Shown here one piece after another: positions 36,751 through 47,607 of a stretch of DNA of 64,000 nt. This DNA comes from Chiua virens (taxonomy: Eukaryota > Basidiomycota > Agaricomycetes > Boletales > Boletaceae), in contig JAHNUO010000003.1 in NCBI GenBank assembly GCA_019787685.1, positions 1 through 64,000 on the forward strand, in the 5' to 3' direction. The notes beneath the pieces are model-generated. The model saw nothing but the letters and a program-made list of their open reading frames with translations, did no database searches and was not told the DNA's origin. The position numbers and the translations under genes were made by a program. The stretch's first letter is position 1. Every line of letters begins with the position of its first letter.

Positions 36751-38002
36751 TCATACAATCACCTTGATCTCAGGCTGTGATGAGCTGGAAAACACCATTT
36801 TTGAAGCATCCAACGAGTTTTGGTTGTCTGAGTTGCGCGTCATGATCATCGTGTCTGATCTACCTTGACCCTCATGGAACATGATCTGCGTGGAAGTTAA
36901 TCTGGCAGATGTCTTCTCGTCCCAGCCCACGCCTCTTGCTACCCTGTAGACGATCAGAGTGGGGGCAATGACCTATCAATCACAAATGTCAGGGCTCTCA
37001 AGACGTCCCTATCACACGGAAGGAACACAGACGTACCTGAACGTTCCAAGTACCATTAACATAATATACTGACCTAAGCTTCCCAGAGCGTATGTGATAA
37101 TCCAGACGAGTGAGGTCACTGCATACAGGGAGGATGACTCGATGACCATCGCTGCGACGCTCGTGTACGGCGATTTCTCGGCTTCCTGGTACCCTATACA
37201 CAACACGACATTCAGTTAAACACACATCTTTCTTGGCGGGAATAGTACGATACCTGTGGTTTTTTCAAGCTGCCTCTTGCACAACAGCAGGCGAATCGAG
37301 ATGAAGGCCGTGGCAAAGACGTTCAACGTCACCGATAAGGTGAAGCACGGAATAGCTGCTTTCCTGGCAAGTTGGGTATACAATGTTTCATTCGAACTGT
37401 TTATCGCAATCGTGAAACATCCAGTAGCTTTGAATAGGGTCAGCTTGGCGTCCTCGCTGGTGAATATAGGGAGACTAACCAACTACACCGATGTAAACCA
37501 GAAACATAAAACAATAAATCACGTAGCGGGGAATATAGTAAACTCCGTTGTAAAAGATGACAAGCCGCCATAACTACCACACTTTGGTCAGATGGTAAGC
37601 CCAAGACGAATTCAAACTCACCATTAGAGCATCCGCGAACCACATCGCCAAGAGATAGGTTGTGTATGCAAGTTTCGGAACGGGTTGGTTCCAATGGTCA
37701 GCTAGGTACGTGAACGGTCCTCCAGGGTAGTTCCATTGCCAGGTAAATGCATCGAGTGTGCAATAGACATTCGCTATCGACGAGAGACTCGACAAAATCC
37801 ATAATATAGTGATCCAGGCGGTCAGCATAGCAGTCTTCCTTGAAGCCTTTGGCGAGCGGAGGTTCCGAATGAGACTGTGCATGCAAACCACATACAATGC
37901 GGTCATGAGGCCCCATGTAACACCCACTACGAATGTGGTACCCGTGAGGTAGACAGCCCCGTCATACAGAAGAAAGGATGGCGTTCCACTGGAAGACGAC
38001 AT
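36751..38002 (-). CDS. Seven-transmembrane hypothetical protein (basidiomycete family)
   Basis: This is an integral membrane protein of the multi-TM type found in many copies in Agaricomycetes. The ATG at 38002 (MSSSSGTPSFLLYDG) precedes TM1 ('FVVGVTWGLMTALYVVCM'). Basic loop 'RNLRSPKASRK' and TM2-3 follow, then the family-like 'NYPGGPFTY' and 'MWFADALM'. After an intron come 'LWRLVIFYN', 'AIPCFTLSVTLNVF' and 'IRLLLCKRQLEK', then 'ESSSLYAVTSLVWIITYAL', and a last exon from 'VIAPTLIVYRVARG' to the stop at 36751. Near 37475 the splice is ambiguous. A 40-nt intron (GTGATT...TGTAG) keeps frame but removes hydrophobic residues; otherwise a one-base shift is needed. Function unknown; a receptor role is only a guess. 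Confidence 0.65.
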
Positions 38003-40299
38003 TGAGAGATTGGTGAGGGGAATGAGTTCCTGATGAGTCGTACCCTTTGCCACAAGGTCTTATCAACTCTATTTATGATGCCAGCGTCTCCTAGCACTGG
38101 CAGTGCCAAGAATTACTCCAGAAACACTGATTCCGGTCGTTGTGATCCCGAATATTAAACTCTAAGCACTATGCCGCCACGGTTAGTTATGATCATGAGA
38201 AACATTCATTTTGTACGGCTCGGTGGATACACCGCCGAGTCATTACCGCAGCGCCGCCGACAGATAGTAAGTGCTAGTGTGTAACTGGCTCTGTGGCAAG
38301 GTTCACTTCCATCAGGGAAGGGTGAATTATCGTCATTGGATTGGTTCCAACCTGAAACTTTTGAATACACATTCTCGTTTCTGTGGCAGTTGAAACAATT
38401 ATTGCACCTACGTTAAGGGCCAATGCCATACTTATCATCAAATTTCTTAGTGGCAGCACCCTAAATTTCCGCTCGGAGGGTTTGTGGTAGTACTGCGGTT
38501 TTGACAGATCACGTCAGCGTGGGTAAAAAATCACCCGCGTCTACTAGGATCTTCCGTTCTCTCAAGTAAAGCATCAACTTGAAGATCGTGGGCAAATAGC
38601 ATGGTCGTTACAGCAACGTTACAGCGATACGTCGTTCTGGAATTATTGTATAGAGTACTCTCGAGGATATGGCCCCGGTTCTGGAAACCTGATTATCAAC
38701 CACCTTGGTCGAATCGCATATGTCCAATTGGATATATACCTGATTACGATGCCTCTCAAGATCTCACGTTCATGCCGGAACGTATTGTAATCCCCTCCCC
38801 ATCATCTGCTTGTAATGTCAACCTTTCCCAGTCTCCTCAAACTTCGCTTCAAGTAAGTACTTATGCCGCTCTCGGAATCGCTCAAAATAACATCACTTAC
38901 CTGGATGAGTCCAGCGTATCCGTGTCGCATAGGTGACGCAAGGGCGCCCCTGGAGGTCTTCTGGAAGTCCGATCACGGGTGATAGAAGGGAGGCTTAGAC
39001 TGATGCCGCAGCTCTAACTTGATACATGGGCTTCCATCACAGCGCCCATGTAGTTATTCTTTTCCACGGCGTTCACGTCGCATGAACAGGACAGACTGTG
39101 CAGACTGTCAGCTGCATCGTCCGGCCCGTCGTCCCCGAGCACATATAACGATGTTGTGTAGTGTCAATGACTGGCCAGAGACGTCCAAAATCCTGAATGC
39201 GAGGCAAGTACTTGTGTCTAATGCATACAGTCGATCCATGTTGAACGTCGATGAGGAGAGTGATCTACACGCAAGGATGTATTTACCACAGGTATCCAGC
39301 TCGGTAGAAGCGGAACGTTCGAGCACTCAGAATTGTGAGGGAGGAGCGGGCAATCTGGTAAATTGCGCGCATTCTGGTATCCATGTTCACGTCTGTCGAC
39401 GACTGGCCGAATTTTTCACCATTGCATCTCTAGGTAGGCACAGTTGATGCACCATCAGCATCAGACGTTTGCAGACTGCAGTGATCACTGCCAAACCACC
39501 CCTTTGCTACACAATCTTCACTGCTTATTTTTTAGGGGTCCTGCGTCCGCACGTGAATGTTTGAACTTTGGACTCGGACATGTATTGTCTATAACTCGAT
39601 CAAGTGCTTTTCTAGGTTACATCTTTACGCTCCCTCGCACATTCAAAATTAGTTGCCAAATGCTTCGCTCCCGTCGCTCGCTGAGTGGAGGGTTGAATCT
39701 TGTTGGAGTGGCATAACATGTGACTCACATTCAAGCTCAAGCTCGCACAGCGTCGAGGTCCTTCGGAACTGGAGCAGTTACGACTAGTTGCGATGGAAAG
39801 ATCAAAGATCAAAGTCATCCTCACGACATGCGATACAAAGCTGAGTCACATTGTTTCAAAGTGCGCGAAGATGTTCATGATCACAAAGTCGTGTTTCAGA
39901 CAAACAACAGATGCAATACTCTACCATCTGGCCACCGGTTCAGGATTTATTTTCTGGTTAGTTCTTGTTCCACCTATTTAGGACTGGTGTTCCAGCCTGC
40001 AGCTAATCGTATGCAGTATCGACTATATTATACGGATTCTCACGGCAGCGCGGCGCCGCGGTGAAACGAGTGATGCCAAGTCCAACATAGGACACAACAG
40101 CTATAGCGCGGTGTTCAAATCGACTCGCGATCATTTCAAGGCGAGAAAGGGTCAAACAAGCAAAAGGCTTTAGGCAAGGGCGTGTAATGGTGAGCTGAAA
40201 GGTTTACGGAAGGCTGGCCGCCTTACTATCCGATGTCCAGTCCGAGTACCACAAATAACCAGTTTTGCACAACTTCCACAATGACGTCTCATAATGGAC

Positions 40300-40642
40300 T
40301 ATTGAAAATGTAAGTAAAGATGTGCAAAGGTTACAGGAGTGGCTTACCTAGGTGGGGGCGGGGGGGGTTTCGGGTGGCCAGTGGTCGTTGACGCAAGAAT
40401 AGCAATGATTCAAGTTGATTGCGAGGGAAACACAAGAACCATCGCTATGATACGTCACAGTAAGTTGAGTTGCATTTTTTTTTCTTTAAATCTCCGAGAA
40501 ATATTAGAGATGGATTGCTAGGATCGGTGTCTCGGAGTTGAAGGGTTAAGGTACGATATTCGACTAACTTCCCAGGTTCATCCCTGGACTTATCTTGTGC
40601 TCACCTTGTTTTCTGATTTGGCTTGGTACCCAGGCCGTGCAG
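40300..40642. repeat. Diverged direct repeat, copy 1
   Basis: It aligns with 41428-41778 at an offset of about 1,130 bp. Shared landmarks are a GTAAGTAAAG word at the start, 'TTACCT-GG-GGG', 'CACAGTAAGTT-AGTTGCAT' in the middle, and 'GGTTCATCC' followed by a block ending in 'CCTTG...GGCCGTG'. Many substitutions and small indels separate the copies. No coding capacity is seen. Confidence 0.6.
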
Positions 40643-41427
40643 TATGCCGCACACTGCATCGTCATGCAATACTGTCCGGTTAGTCGCCTGGACTCTGCAA
40701 TGAACAAATACCATCATGGAGATCAAACACGCTGTGCGGCCGTTGTGGCGGTGTAGCATAGGATCAAGCCAATACAGACAGTCGCACATTTTTGCAACCA
40801 TCAGTGACGATTCAGTAGGTCGAACATAGCGGTGACAACTTGGTCTCTTTACAGTTGAGTTGCTCACCGTTTCACGCGCCAGTGCCGAGCAACGAGCGGA
40901 ATATTCTTGTTATCTAATCCTCGCAAGGTCCAGGAAGTGCTAGTTGAACATACCTGCGGACTCGGATCGCAAGATGTACCTTAGAATTCGCTTAAAGTAA
41001 AAACCGTATTGTTCGCGACTCAGAGCTGGCGGCATTAATTGGTAAAATCTACTGGAAGACACATCGCATCGCATCTTCCAAGAAGAAGTTGGAGCGCAAG
41101 GTCTTTTGATTGGTGAGCATAGTACTCGACACATACGATGAAGTCATAAGAGCACTTTAGGCAGCTGCTGTAACACGACCTCAAAACATCCAACATCGTC
41201 TTGCTCGTCCAGCGTAAGTCAACATGCGACTCGGATCTGATTACAGTTCATTATCTTGTACGTATACTATCAAACGATTATTATAAGAGCTTTCTCTGTA
41301 TCAGAAATATATTGACAATTCATTGTCACCAGCAATTCCACTGTCTTCAGTGGCCCAGCACCATCGGTAACCACCGGAAGTCTTATACGACCCTCCAAAA
41401 ATCGTTTCATGGAGTTGGACTGTGAAC

Positions 41428-41778
41428 AAAACGTAAGTAAAGCGTACCATATCACTTAAATTCCTTACCTGGGAGGGCCTATTGGCTGAACATTGTCCCT
41501 AGCGCGATGAGGCTCAAGCTTGGTTGGAGTAGGAGTAGCAGCGACCAAGTGCGAGGAAAACAGGAGAGCCACCGTTGCGACACGCCACAGTAAGTTCAGT
41601 TGCATGCTTCTTGAACTATGTGACGGAAAGGCTATTAGAGCTTGGTTGCAATAAATAGTGACTTGGAAGATAAATATCGAGTATGATGTTCAACCCATCC
41701 CGGTTCATCCTTGAATTTATACTGCGGGTTCCCTCTTGTTATCTGACTCATGATGGATGGGTATCCTGGCCGTGTTCA
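41428..41778. repeat. Diverged direct repeat, copy 2
   Basis: This is the partner of 40300-40642, with the same order of conserved words. Without a third copy or defined termini I cannot say whether this is an old transposon or a local duplication. Confidence 0.6.
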
Positions 41779-42521
41779 AGTTCAGGTTTACCGTCGCACT
41801 AAGGTCCGATGCAGTGTGGTCTGGCTACTGTGTGGCATCTGGGACGATCAGGCAACGTTGAGTGGCAATGCATGGCTAGGGACAGGACTCCGCCTGGCTC
41901 AGGACCGCATGGGTCAGAGAAGAGCAGTGTCCCAGCCGTATGATAGGTGCAACTTTTCCATCGTCGTCTTACGTAGGGGTGGTATTCACCGAATCAGCCC
42001 TCTTTACTGTGTAACCACTCGGTACCTGGCCAGTGCAGAGCTATGAACAGTGTTCCTATTCGTAATGACGCGAGTGACGGGACGTGGGAATGGAACTAGT
42101 ATGACTCGGACAAACTGCAGCGCAACAATCGTGCCGAACCACACATGAGGCAAGACCCAATGATGCAATGAAGTAACGGTACCGCAACAGACTTTTTGTG
42201 GAAAGAACTGTACCTAAAGGTGATTATGTACATAGCTATGGGCCTATGGCTTATCGCACTGGGGAGGAAAGAGCAGAGTGCGCGAGGCGCAACACGAAGT
42301 CAATGAATGCCGAGGCTTGACAGTTGATTTATCTATGTATGACACCCATCATGACAATCATGAGTATATGAAAAGCCGGACAACTTCCGAGATTGGATAA
42401 CGCATCGACACTGAATGGGGAATTTCCATCAATAAGACTTCGGACATCGTACCTGGACTTTCTTGATGCGCATTCTCCGACTCCGTCAGGGAGGTCGGTC
42501 CGTGCCACCTGGCTCCAGCAT

Positions 42522-44202
42522 CTAAGCAGCTAAGTCTACGGCTTGATCGTACCTGGTATGACCAGGGACTAGAGCACCTCTGACCTTGTCAAGAGTGCGA
42601 CACCAATCACGTCTGTACTGCATCGCAATATCTTCCCGTTCCTCCATATCCAGCCCATGCCAGGCCAAGAGAACGTGGGACTGTAAGCCAAGTCTCACAA
42701 AGAATGTCACCAACATTGGCACGTCCACAGGTTGAATAGGCGAATCGAGCAAGTTGATCGTCAACAGGCTCCCGGTTGTCGACATCGATGGCCGATCAAA
42801 TATGCCCCCTTCAGATCTGTGCATCGTTGCGATGTCGACACGGCTTTCTGTGCGAATAGCAATGCAGAGCGTTGAGAGCTGGCGACATTGTTGCAATAGC
42901 TGTGAGAATCCATGCAGCGTGATCCCACCACCTGTCGTCCTCCAGCCCCACTTGTCATTTATGCTGAGTGTTTGTATGTATGGCCATGCAGATGCCAACG
43001 CGAGCAAGTCACTGTCTGTCATATCCACAGACCACTGAAGATTGATCTTCATGTGGCGAAGGTTGGTAAACATCATGCACGGGCTAAGATCGTCCAAGGC
43101 AAGATTGGAGAGGCTGCGATCGAGGGCTCCCGAATATCGAATTCCGAGGGGATTCTTGGAATTGATGACAAATTTGGTCAAGGTGTTGGGTGAACAGACG
43201 TGTCGGACGGTCTCCACGTATGTTCTCAACACGTCTTTCTGAGGGTTTCGAGAAAGGGCGACATCAAGGTGTTCCATTGCAGGCAGTCGAGTGCGAGATA
43301 GTAACAGGCTGGCTGGCTCGAGCAACGGACACTTCATCTCCAACTGTCGTAGCGTCTGGAATACGAGTTCGGAACAAGAAGAGAGCATCCAGTCGGCGTC
43401 TGGGATCACCGTGTACTTGAAATAGATCAACGAAGATAGCTTGGAGAGATGGAGAATGGTAGGTGCATCAAAGAGGAACCCGTCACACTCGAGGATTTGG
43501 AGATTCGGAATGGACCGTATGAATCTGTTGATTGCTTCACTATCAAGACCAGGCGAAAGCACGTGGATTCGAAACTGCTTCAAGTTTAAGCATACGTTCA
43601 CCACGGTGTCAAGGAGCTCCAGAAGCGGGTGCGTGCGGGGAAACACGAGTCCAAGGCTCACATCAAGTGAGGTGAGAGACGGGACTGCAACGTGCACTGG
43701 AGGAATGTCTGGTAAACTTCGCCAGTAAAAAGAACGTAGATTGGGAAAGAGTGGCTCGGTGATGGGAGGACCACAAATTTCGATAAGGGCAGCAGGGTTA
43801 AGCCACTTGGAATTTGCATGGCCGCGTATATGCCAGATGCGACGAGTGTAGCTCCGTAGGATAGGCCACTCTGTTTCGTCGAGTCGTATTTTGAACGAAT
43901 AGCACTGCAAAGTTAATGAGTGGGTAGTCCTGACAATCAAGACACAAAATGAACCATTGAATGCTACATACTCCATGGGAAACTGAATAACATTGAGGAA
44001 CACACCGTGGCAGAGGGGTCAGGTCGACCAATTCTGACCAAAGTACATCCAATGCTGGCTCCTTGAATGTGCGACACGTTCTGGCGAGTGTAGCTAAATC
44101 TGCAGTAAATTTGCACTTATCAATGGTCCAGTGTGATTCAGGAGGGCAGCAGTGACCAAATATATTGAGGAGGATCTCTTGGATACAGAGTGCATGTTGC
44201 AT
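42522..44202 (-). CDS. F-box protein with LRR-like C-terminal region
   Basis: This is a candidate substrate-receptor subunit of an SCF ubiquitin ligase. From the ATG at 44202 (MQHALCIQEILLNIFGHC) an F-box-like helix set follows: 'LATLARTCRTFKEPALDVLWSEL'. One intron (about 43915-43980; GTATGT...TTGCAG) joins 'SVSHG' to 'CYSFKIRLDETEW'. Downstream is a long run of irregular leucine-rich units ('LFPNLRSFYWRSL', 'VPSLTSLDVS', 'IPNLQILECDG', 'LRHMKINLQW', 'WPYIQTLSIND') ending at 42522. This is the usual architecture of large Agaricomycete F-box families. Upstream in-frame codons exist but lack conservation with the paralogue at 54.8 kb, which starts at the equivalent methionine. Confidence 0.82.
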
Positions 44203-44702
44203 AACTGTGACGGATGGAGAGGATGGGCAAATGAAATACACTGAGTGCCAGCGGTTTCGTTTACATAAACTCTTCTGTGACACGAACCTGCATTAGCATT
44301 GATGTCATGAAATGCTGGCAGTGGCGGCCCCACGCTGGCTGACACGGATGTTAGGAATAACACAGTTACTTTATGAAGTTTATCCGCCTGCCTTCAACAG
44401 AGGCCGCATTGTGTGCGAGATTGTGGGAGACAGTTTGAATGGGTCTAGGAACATGATTAAGTATAAGTAGCAGCATGAAGGATGCGTTATCAACTCACCC
44501 ATAACAACGCGCTGTCTCTTGGAGAATGAATATCTTCGAAAACTGTTTTCAGCCACTCCTCGCTGTCGATCAGTTGACCCATTCTCTTCTCGCCAAGAGA
44601 CAGTGCAAGTTCATCATCCTGAGGATTTTGTATATATTGATGGAGGAATGTTCGAGAGCGGACAAAGTGATTGATTTCTGAACGATGAGTTTATCCAGCA
44701 GC
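44203..44702. other. Intergenic between F-box gene and tRNA
   Basis: No coding signal is seen. This is the upstream region of the F-box gene and the 3' flank of the tRNA. Confidence 0.4.
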
Positions 44703-44708
44703 AAAAAA
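44703..44708 (-). terminator. Pol III terminator of tRNA-Ser
   Basis: A run of six T on the minus strand starts four bases after the tRNA 3' end, as expected for RNA polymerase III termination. Confidence 0.75.
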
Positions 44709-44712
44709 CCAT

Positions 44713-44794
44713 CGACGCCAGCAGGATTCGAACCTACGCCCTCAAAGAGGAACAGATTTCTAATCTGTCGTCGTAACCACTTGACTATGGCGCC
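44713..44794 (-). tRNA. tRNA-Ser (anticodon AGA)
   Basis: This is an 82-nt class II tRNA. The acceptor stem GGCGCCA pairs with TGGCGTC (one G-T), with discriminator G. The anticodon stem ACAGA/TCTGT encloses the loop TTAGAAA, giving anticodon AGA. A long variable arm (CCTC-TTT-GAGG) is diagnostic for serine. The T arm GTAGG-TTCGAAT-CCTGC carries the B-box. No intron is needed. It reads UCU, and by wobble (inosine) UCC/UCA codons. Confidence 0.95.
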
Positions 44795-44841
44795 TTGTTA
44801 ATTAAGGGTCAGGGCAACGTGACATTTATCTTTCAAGTGTA

Positions 44842-46322
44842 GTGTTTATTTCTATCTCTGGCAAAGTCTCTCCTTCAGCATGTTGGCCTGTCGCTTTCGG
44901 CCAAGTCGTGTCGTGTCCCTTTATTTCTCTGTCGGTCGCTCTGTCTCTACTTCTTCCACCTCCCCAGCCCCATCCACTTCCAACCCGCAGACAACCCGCA
45001 GACTCTATCTTCACCGCACCAGAATCACCCTGGGATCACGTTTTCTCTGACCTCGACCTCGACCCCGCCCCCGCGCCTCCCGTCCTCCGACACCGCCCGC
45101 GCCTCCAAGACTTCACCAAGGGACGCAAAAAAGGTCATGGCTCCAACCAAAGCCACTTGCAGCGTTCGTCTAGCGTCAGACAACAACGCGCATCCCTCAC
45201 CGCGCGCGAGACGAGCGTGTTCAACGACATGTTTGATTTGATATTCAATGCCGTATCTGCTTCTTCCTCGGGCTCGGGTTCGAGGTCCACGTCTGCCCCC
45301 GCTCCTGTCCCGTCATCCTCTACACCGTCATTTTCAGGCCAGACCCCGAGTATTGGACGGGCAGGTGCGCCATTGAACGACATCTTTCGTACACTGCGTC
45401 GTCATACGTCACGCGTTCGATGGACTACGGCTATCGACGAAGAACTGGATCGGAAAAAGGAGACGATGGAGTTGTTCGACACGGACCATGACCTCCTTCA
45501 ATGGGTGACGAAAGAGCTTTTCGGCGAGTCACAGCAGTGGGACGAGGAAGCGAAGCAAGCTATTGCCGCCTCGAGCACGGGTACGACCGAGCAAGGGAAG
45601 GCAAATGAACTTTCTCCGACTGCGCCTTCCTCGGCGGACGTGTCCTCGTCGTCCCCGTCGCCCGCCGTCCTCGTCCTACATCGCCTAAAGAACATCCCAT
45701 TAATCATTCCATCTACCCTCATCTTATCGCGCACGCGATGCGTATCTTCCGGACGACCTATTCTAATCCATCGCTTTCGCTTGCCATCTTCAATCATGCT
45801 GCACACGCGTCAATACCGTCATACGTCTTCGGATGTACGGCACCGGCGTACAATGAACTAATTGAGGCCAAGTGGGAAGGGTGGGGCGACTTGGAAGGGG
45901 TTTGCAATGCCCTCGAAGAGATGAGGACGAATGGGATCAAAATTGACGGGAGAACACGGATTGTGGTGGAGAGAGTGAGAAGGGAAGTTGGAGGGGCGCG
46001 GCTGGTGGAGCTGGAAGGGCCCGATGCAGAGATTGATGAGCCTGGGGACGACGCAATGGTCAATCCGCTCGCAAGAAGGGTTTGGAGGGAGCTGGGAGAA
46101 GTGGAGGTGATGAGACTCGTTGGCCGAATCGAACAGCTTGCGCTTCGCGAGCGGTCTCGTAAGTCCAAGGTCACTCCCCACGAGGAGTCGTGGAAGAGTG
46201 CGGCTCTGCAGTCCAGTGAAGACGATGGATGGAGCTTCGACAGCTGGGATAAGAAGAGCGTTGGGAACACGAAGAAGCAGGCTTCGAATGTTTCAGAGAC
46301 CTCTTCGCGCCCTTGGTCTTGA
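44842..46322 (+). CDS. MTF2-like mitochondrial protein (frame shifts)
   Basis: This is similar to fungal Mtf2/Nam1-type proteins, which act in mitochondrial mRNA processing or translation. The first half is open from 44842 to about 45680: a low-complexity leader, 'FNDMFDLIFNAV', 'PLNDIFRTLRRH', 'ELFDTDHDLLQWVTKELF'. The conserved C-terminal block lies in another frame: 'YPHLIAHAMRIFRTTYSNPS', 'FGCTAPAYNELIEAKW', 'ALEEMRTNGIKIDGRT' up to 46322. A one-base shift between about 45600 and 45690, or an intron I could not place, is required. A classic presequence-like start (MLACRFRPSRVVSLYFS) lies at 44880 in a third frame, so the true N-terminus is probably there with a second shift or splice. Family call by the C-terminal block; exact CDS unresolved. 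Confidence 0.6.
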
Positions 46323-46800
46323 CTAGCTTTACAAGGTCCCGCTCGCCGCCGGCTTGAAAATATTGGAGTTCCGTTCCCGGCTCGACTAAACAGCCGTACT
46401 TTTCGAGATGGGAGCGCAGAATGATTCGATGGTGGGAGCGTACCCACATCAGGAACTGTGGGTGTCGGGTCGGTGAGGAGAACAGGCTCAGGCTCCAGTG
46501 TGTCGAGTTTGTATTCTGTTATGCAGAAATCTTTCGTACCTCCGAGTCTGTGTTGCATCCGGAGACCATAAAATGCTTCCAACGTACGAGGATATTGAGA
46601 AAACATAGAATTCAAATTATCAGCACGGCATTTGGTCGATGCTTACCAAAATCCCAGCGACATTGTTTTGAAGCAACGTTGCAAGCACGTCAGCCTTGCA
46701 AACCATGTTGTAAGTTACACCTGCCACGAGTATAGGTGCAGTTGAAACTTGAAGGGGTCATGAACAATGGCAAACCTGGTTGCGAGAGCAGTAAGATCAT
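46320..46800 (-). pseudogene. FAD-dependent monooxygenase N-terminal relic (phenol-hydroxylase-like)
   Basis: Pieces of the N-terminal FAD/substrate region survive in different frames. 'ATLLQNNV' recalls the 'ALTLLQNGV' that follows the Rossmann GxGxxG, which itself is missing. 'PRTLEAFYGL' recalls the 'QPRTLEAFY' block. 'DTLEPEPV' and then 'ILRSHLEKYGCLVEPGTELQYF' match the family's central strand. The last lies one frame away from the preceding piece. The relic runs into the convergent MTF2-like 3' end and stops. It is clearly broken, and I infer a decayed gene. A larger relic of the same family lies at 53.2-54.3 kb on the other strand. Confidence 0.55.
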
Positions 46801-46874
46801 TTCTCAGGCCCAACACCTTCCGCGTAATGTAAGCCTACTCTGAGCCTAGTACTTGGTGCGAATTTAGAGGCCTT

Positions 46875-47060
46875 TGGCACTGGTTATTTCGGCACTGCGC
46901 ATGTAACGCAAATACGGCTCCGAGTCCCGACGATCCCCACCTGTTCCCGCTCGTCCTCCGCTTTCTCACCTCAACGCCTGCGCTTCTCACGACCAGACAG
47001 TTCTCGGAGAATGCCGGGCTTGTTACAGGTTGGTTGACGAGACCATCAAAGTAGTGGCGA
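46875..47060 (+). pseudogene. VPS11 gene fragment
   Basis: It matches VPS11 exon sequence at about 15473-15707: 'GTTATTTCGGC', 'CGCAAATACGG', the stretch through 'CCACCTGTTCCCGCTCGTCC', 'CTTCTCACG', then, after a roughly 80-bp loss, 'CGGGCTTGT...GGTTGGTTGA'. Relative to the gene it carries small insertions. One, CTCCGAG, sits inside 'ATACGG-TCCCGAC' and creates a TCCGAGTC word at 46919. No introns or other VPS11 parts are nearby, so it is a stray fragment rather than a second gene. Confidence 0.75.
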
Positions 47061-47607
47061 TGACGCAAACGATCCCCATAGTATTATATTGGTGAGTGTG
47101 GGGATTACGAAAGTAGACAAACTCGGAGGAGCACAAAGTAGATAGAGGTCACGACAATGTTGCCTTCTGGTCGCTTGATCGCCCGAGTAGAATACATATG
47201 TGCAACTCTAACCATTCACAGTAAAGGCTACCGCCCTATTAGACCAGTAAAACAACAAACCGACAGTAGCAACTATCACAAAAAGGACATGCGTATACGG
47301 CCATTAGAGAACAAGGGAATCAAAAAGAATAGCACAACCGTCTCAGCGGCGACAGGATTACAACAAGTCAATAAAGGGCGAACGCACTGCGTCGTGCAAA
47401 GAAATGAATCAAATGGGGTAGTAAACATGCACATATTAAGGGATGCGAAATTGACATCATCCAACGACGTACTACAGAAAAGGAGTGGTCCGGAAAAACA
47501 TAGTCCTGAGTGCATAGTTAGTTAAGTGTGCATGACGAAGATGGTAGCCCATCATGGATAAGTTCCTTCACAAGCGGTGGGATGTCACAAAGCGTACGGA
47601 TCAGCGA
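47061..47607. other. Intergenic downstream of PDK1
   Basis: No gene is supported. A 122-codon plus-strand frame (47157-47525) is polar and has no family. Confidence 0.35.

Larger units (their letters stand above)
38003..42521. other. Gene-poor region with decayed repeats
   Basis: About 4.5 kb holds no gene I can name. A 111-codon plus-strand frame at 38601-38936, with a possible GTAAGT donor near 38852, is the only mildly coding-like piece. Four GACTCGGA copies lie here (39571, 40959, 41228, 42103). A diverged direct repeat occupies 40300-40642 and 41428-41778, and a run of G lies at about 40352-40366. It looks like an accumulation zone for old insertions. Confidence 0.4.

Noticed and set aside
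45794..46615. A 273-codon minus-strand frame as one gene
   Set aside because: Most of it is antisense to the MTF2-like coding region. Only the part above 46320 has FAD-monooxygenase similarity, and it is frameshifted.
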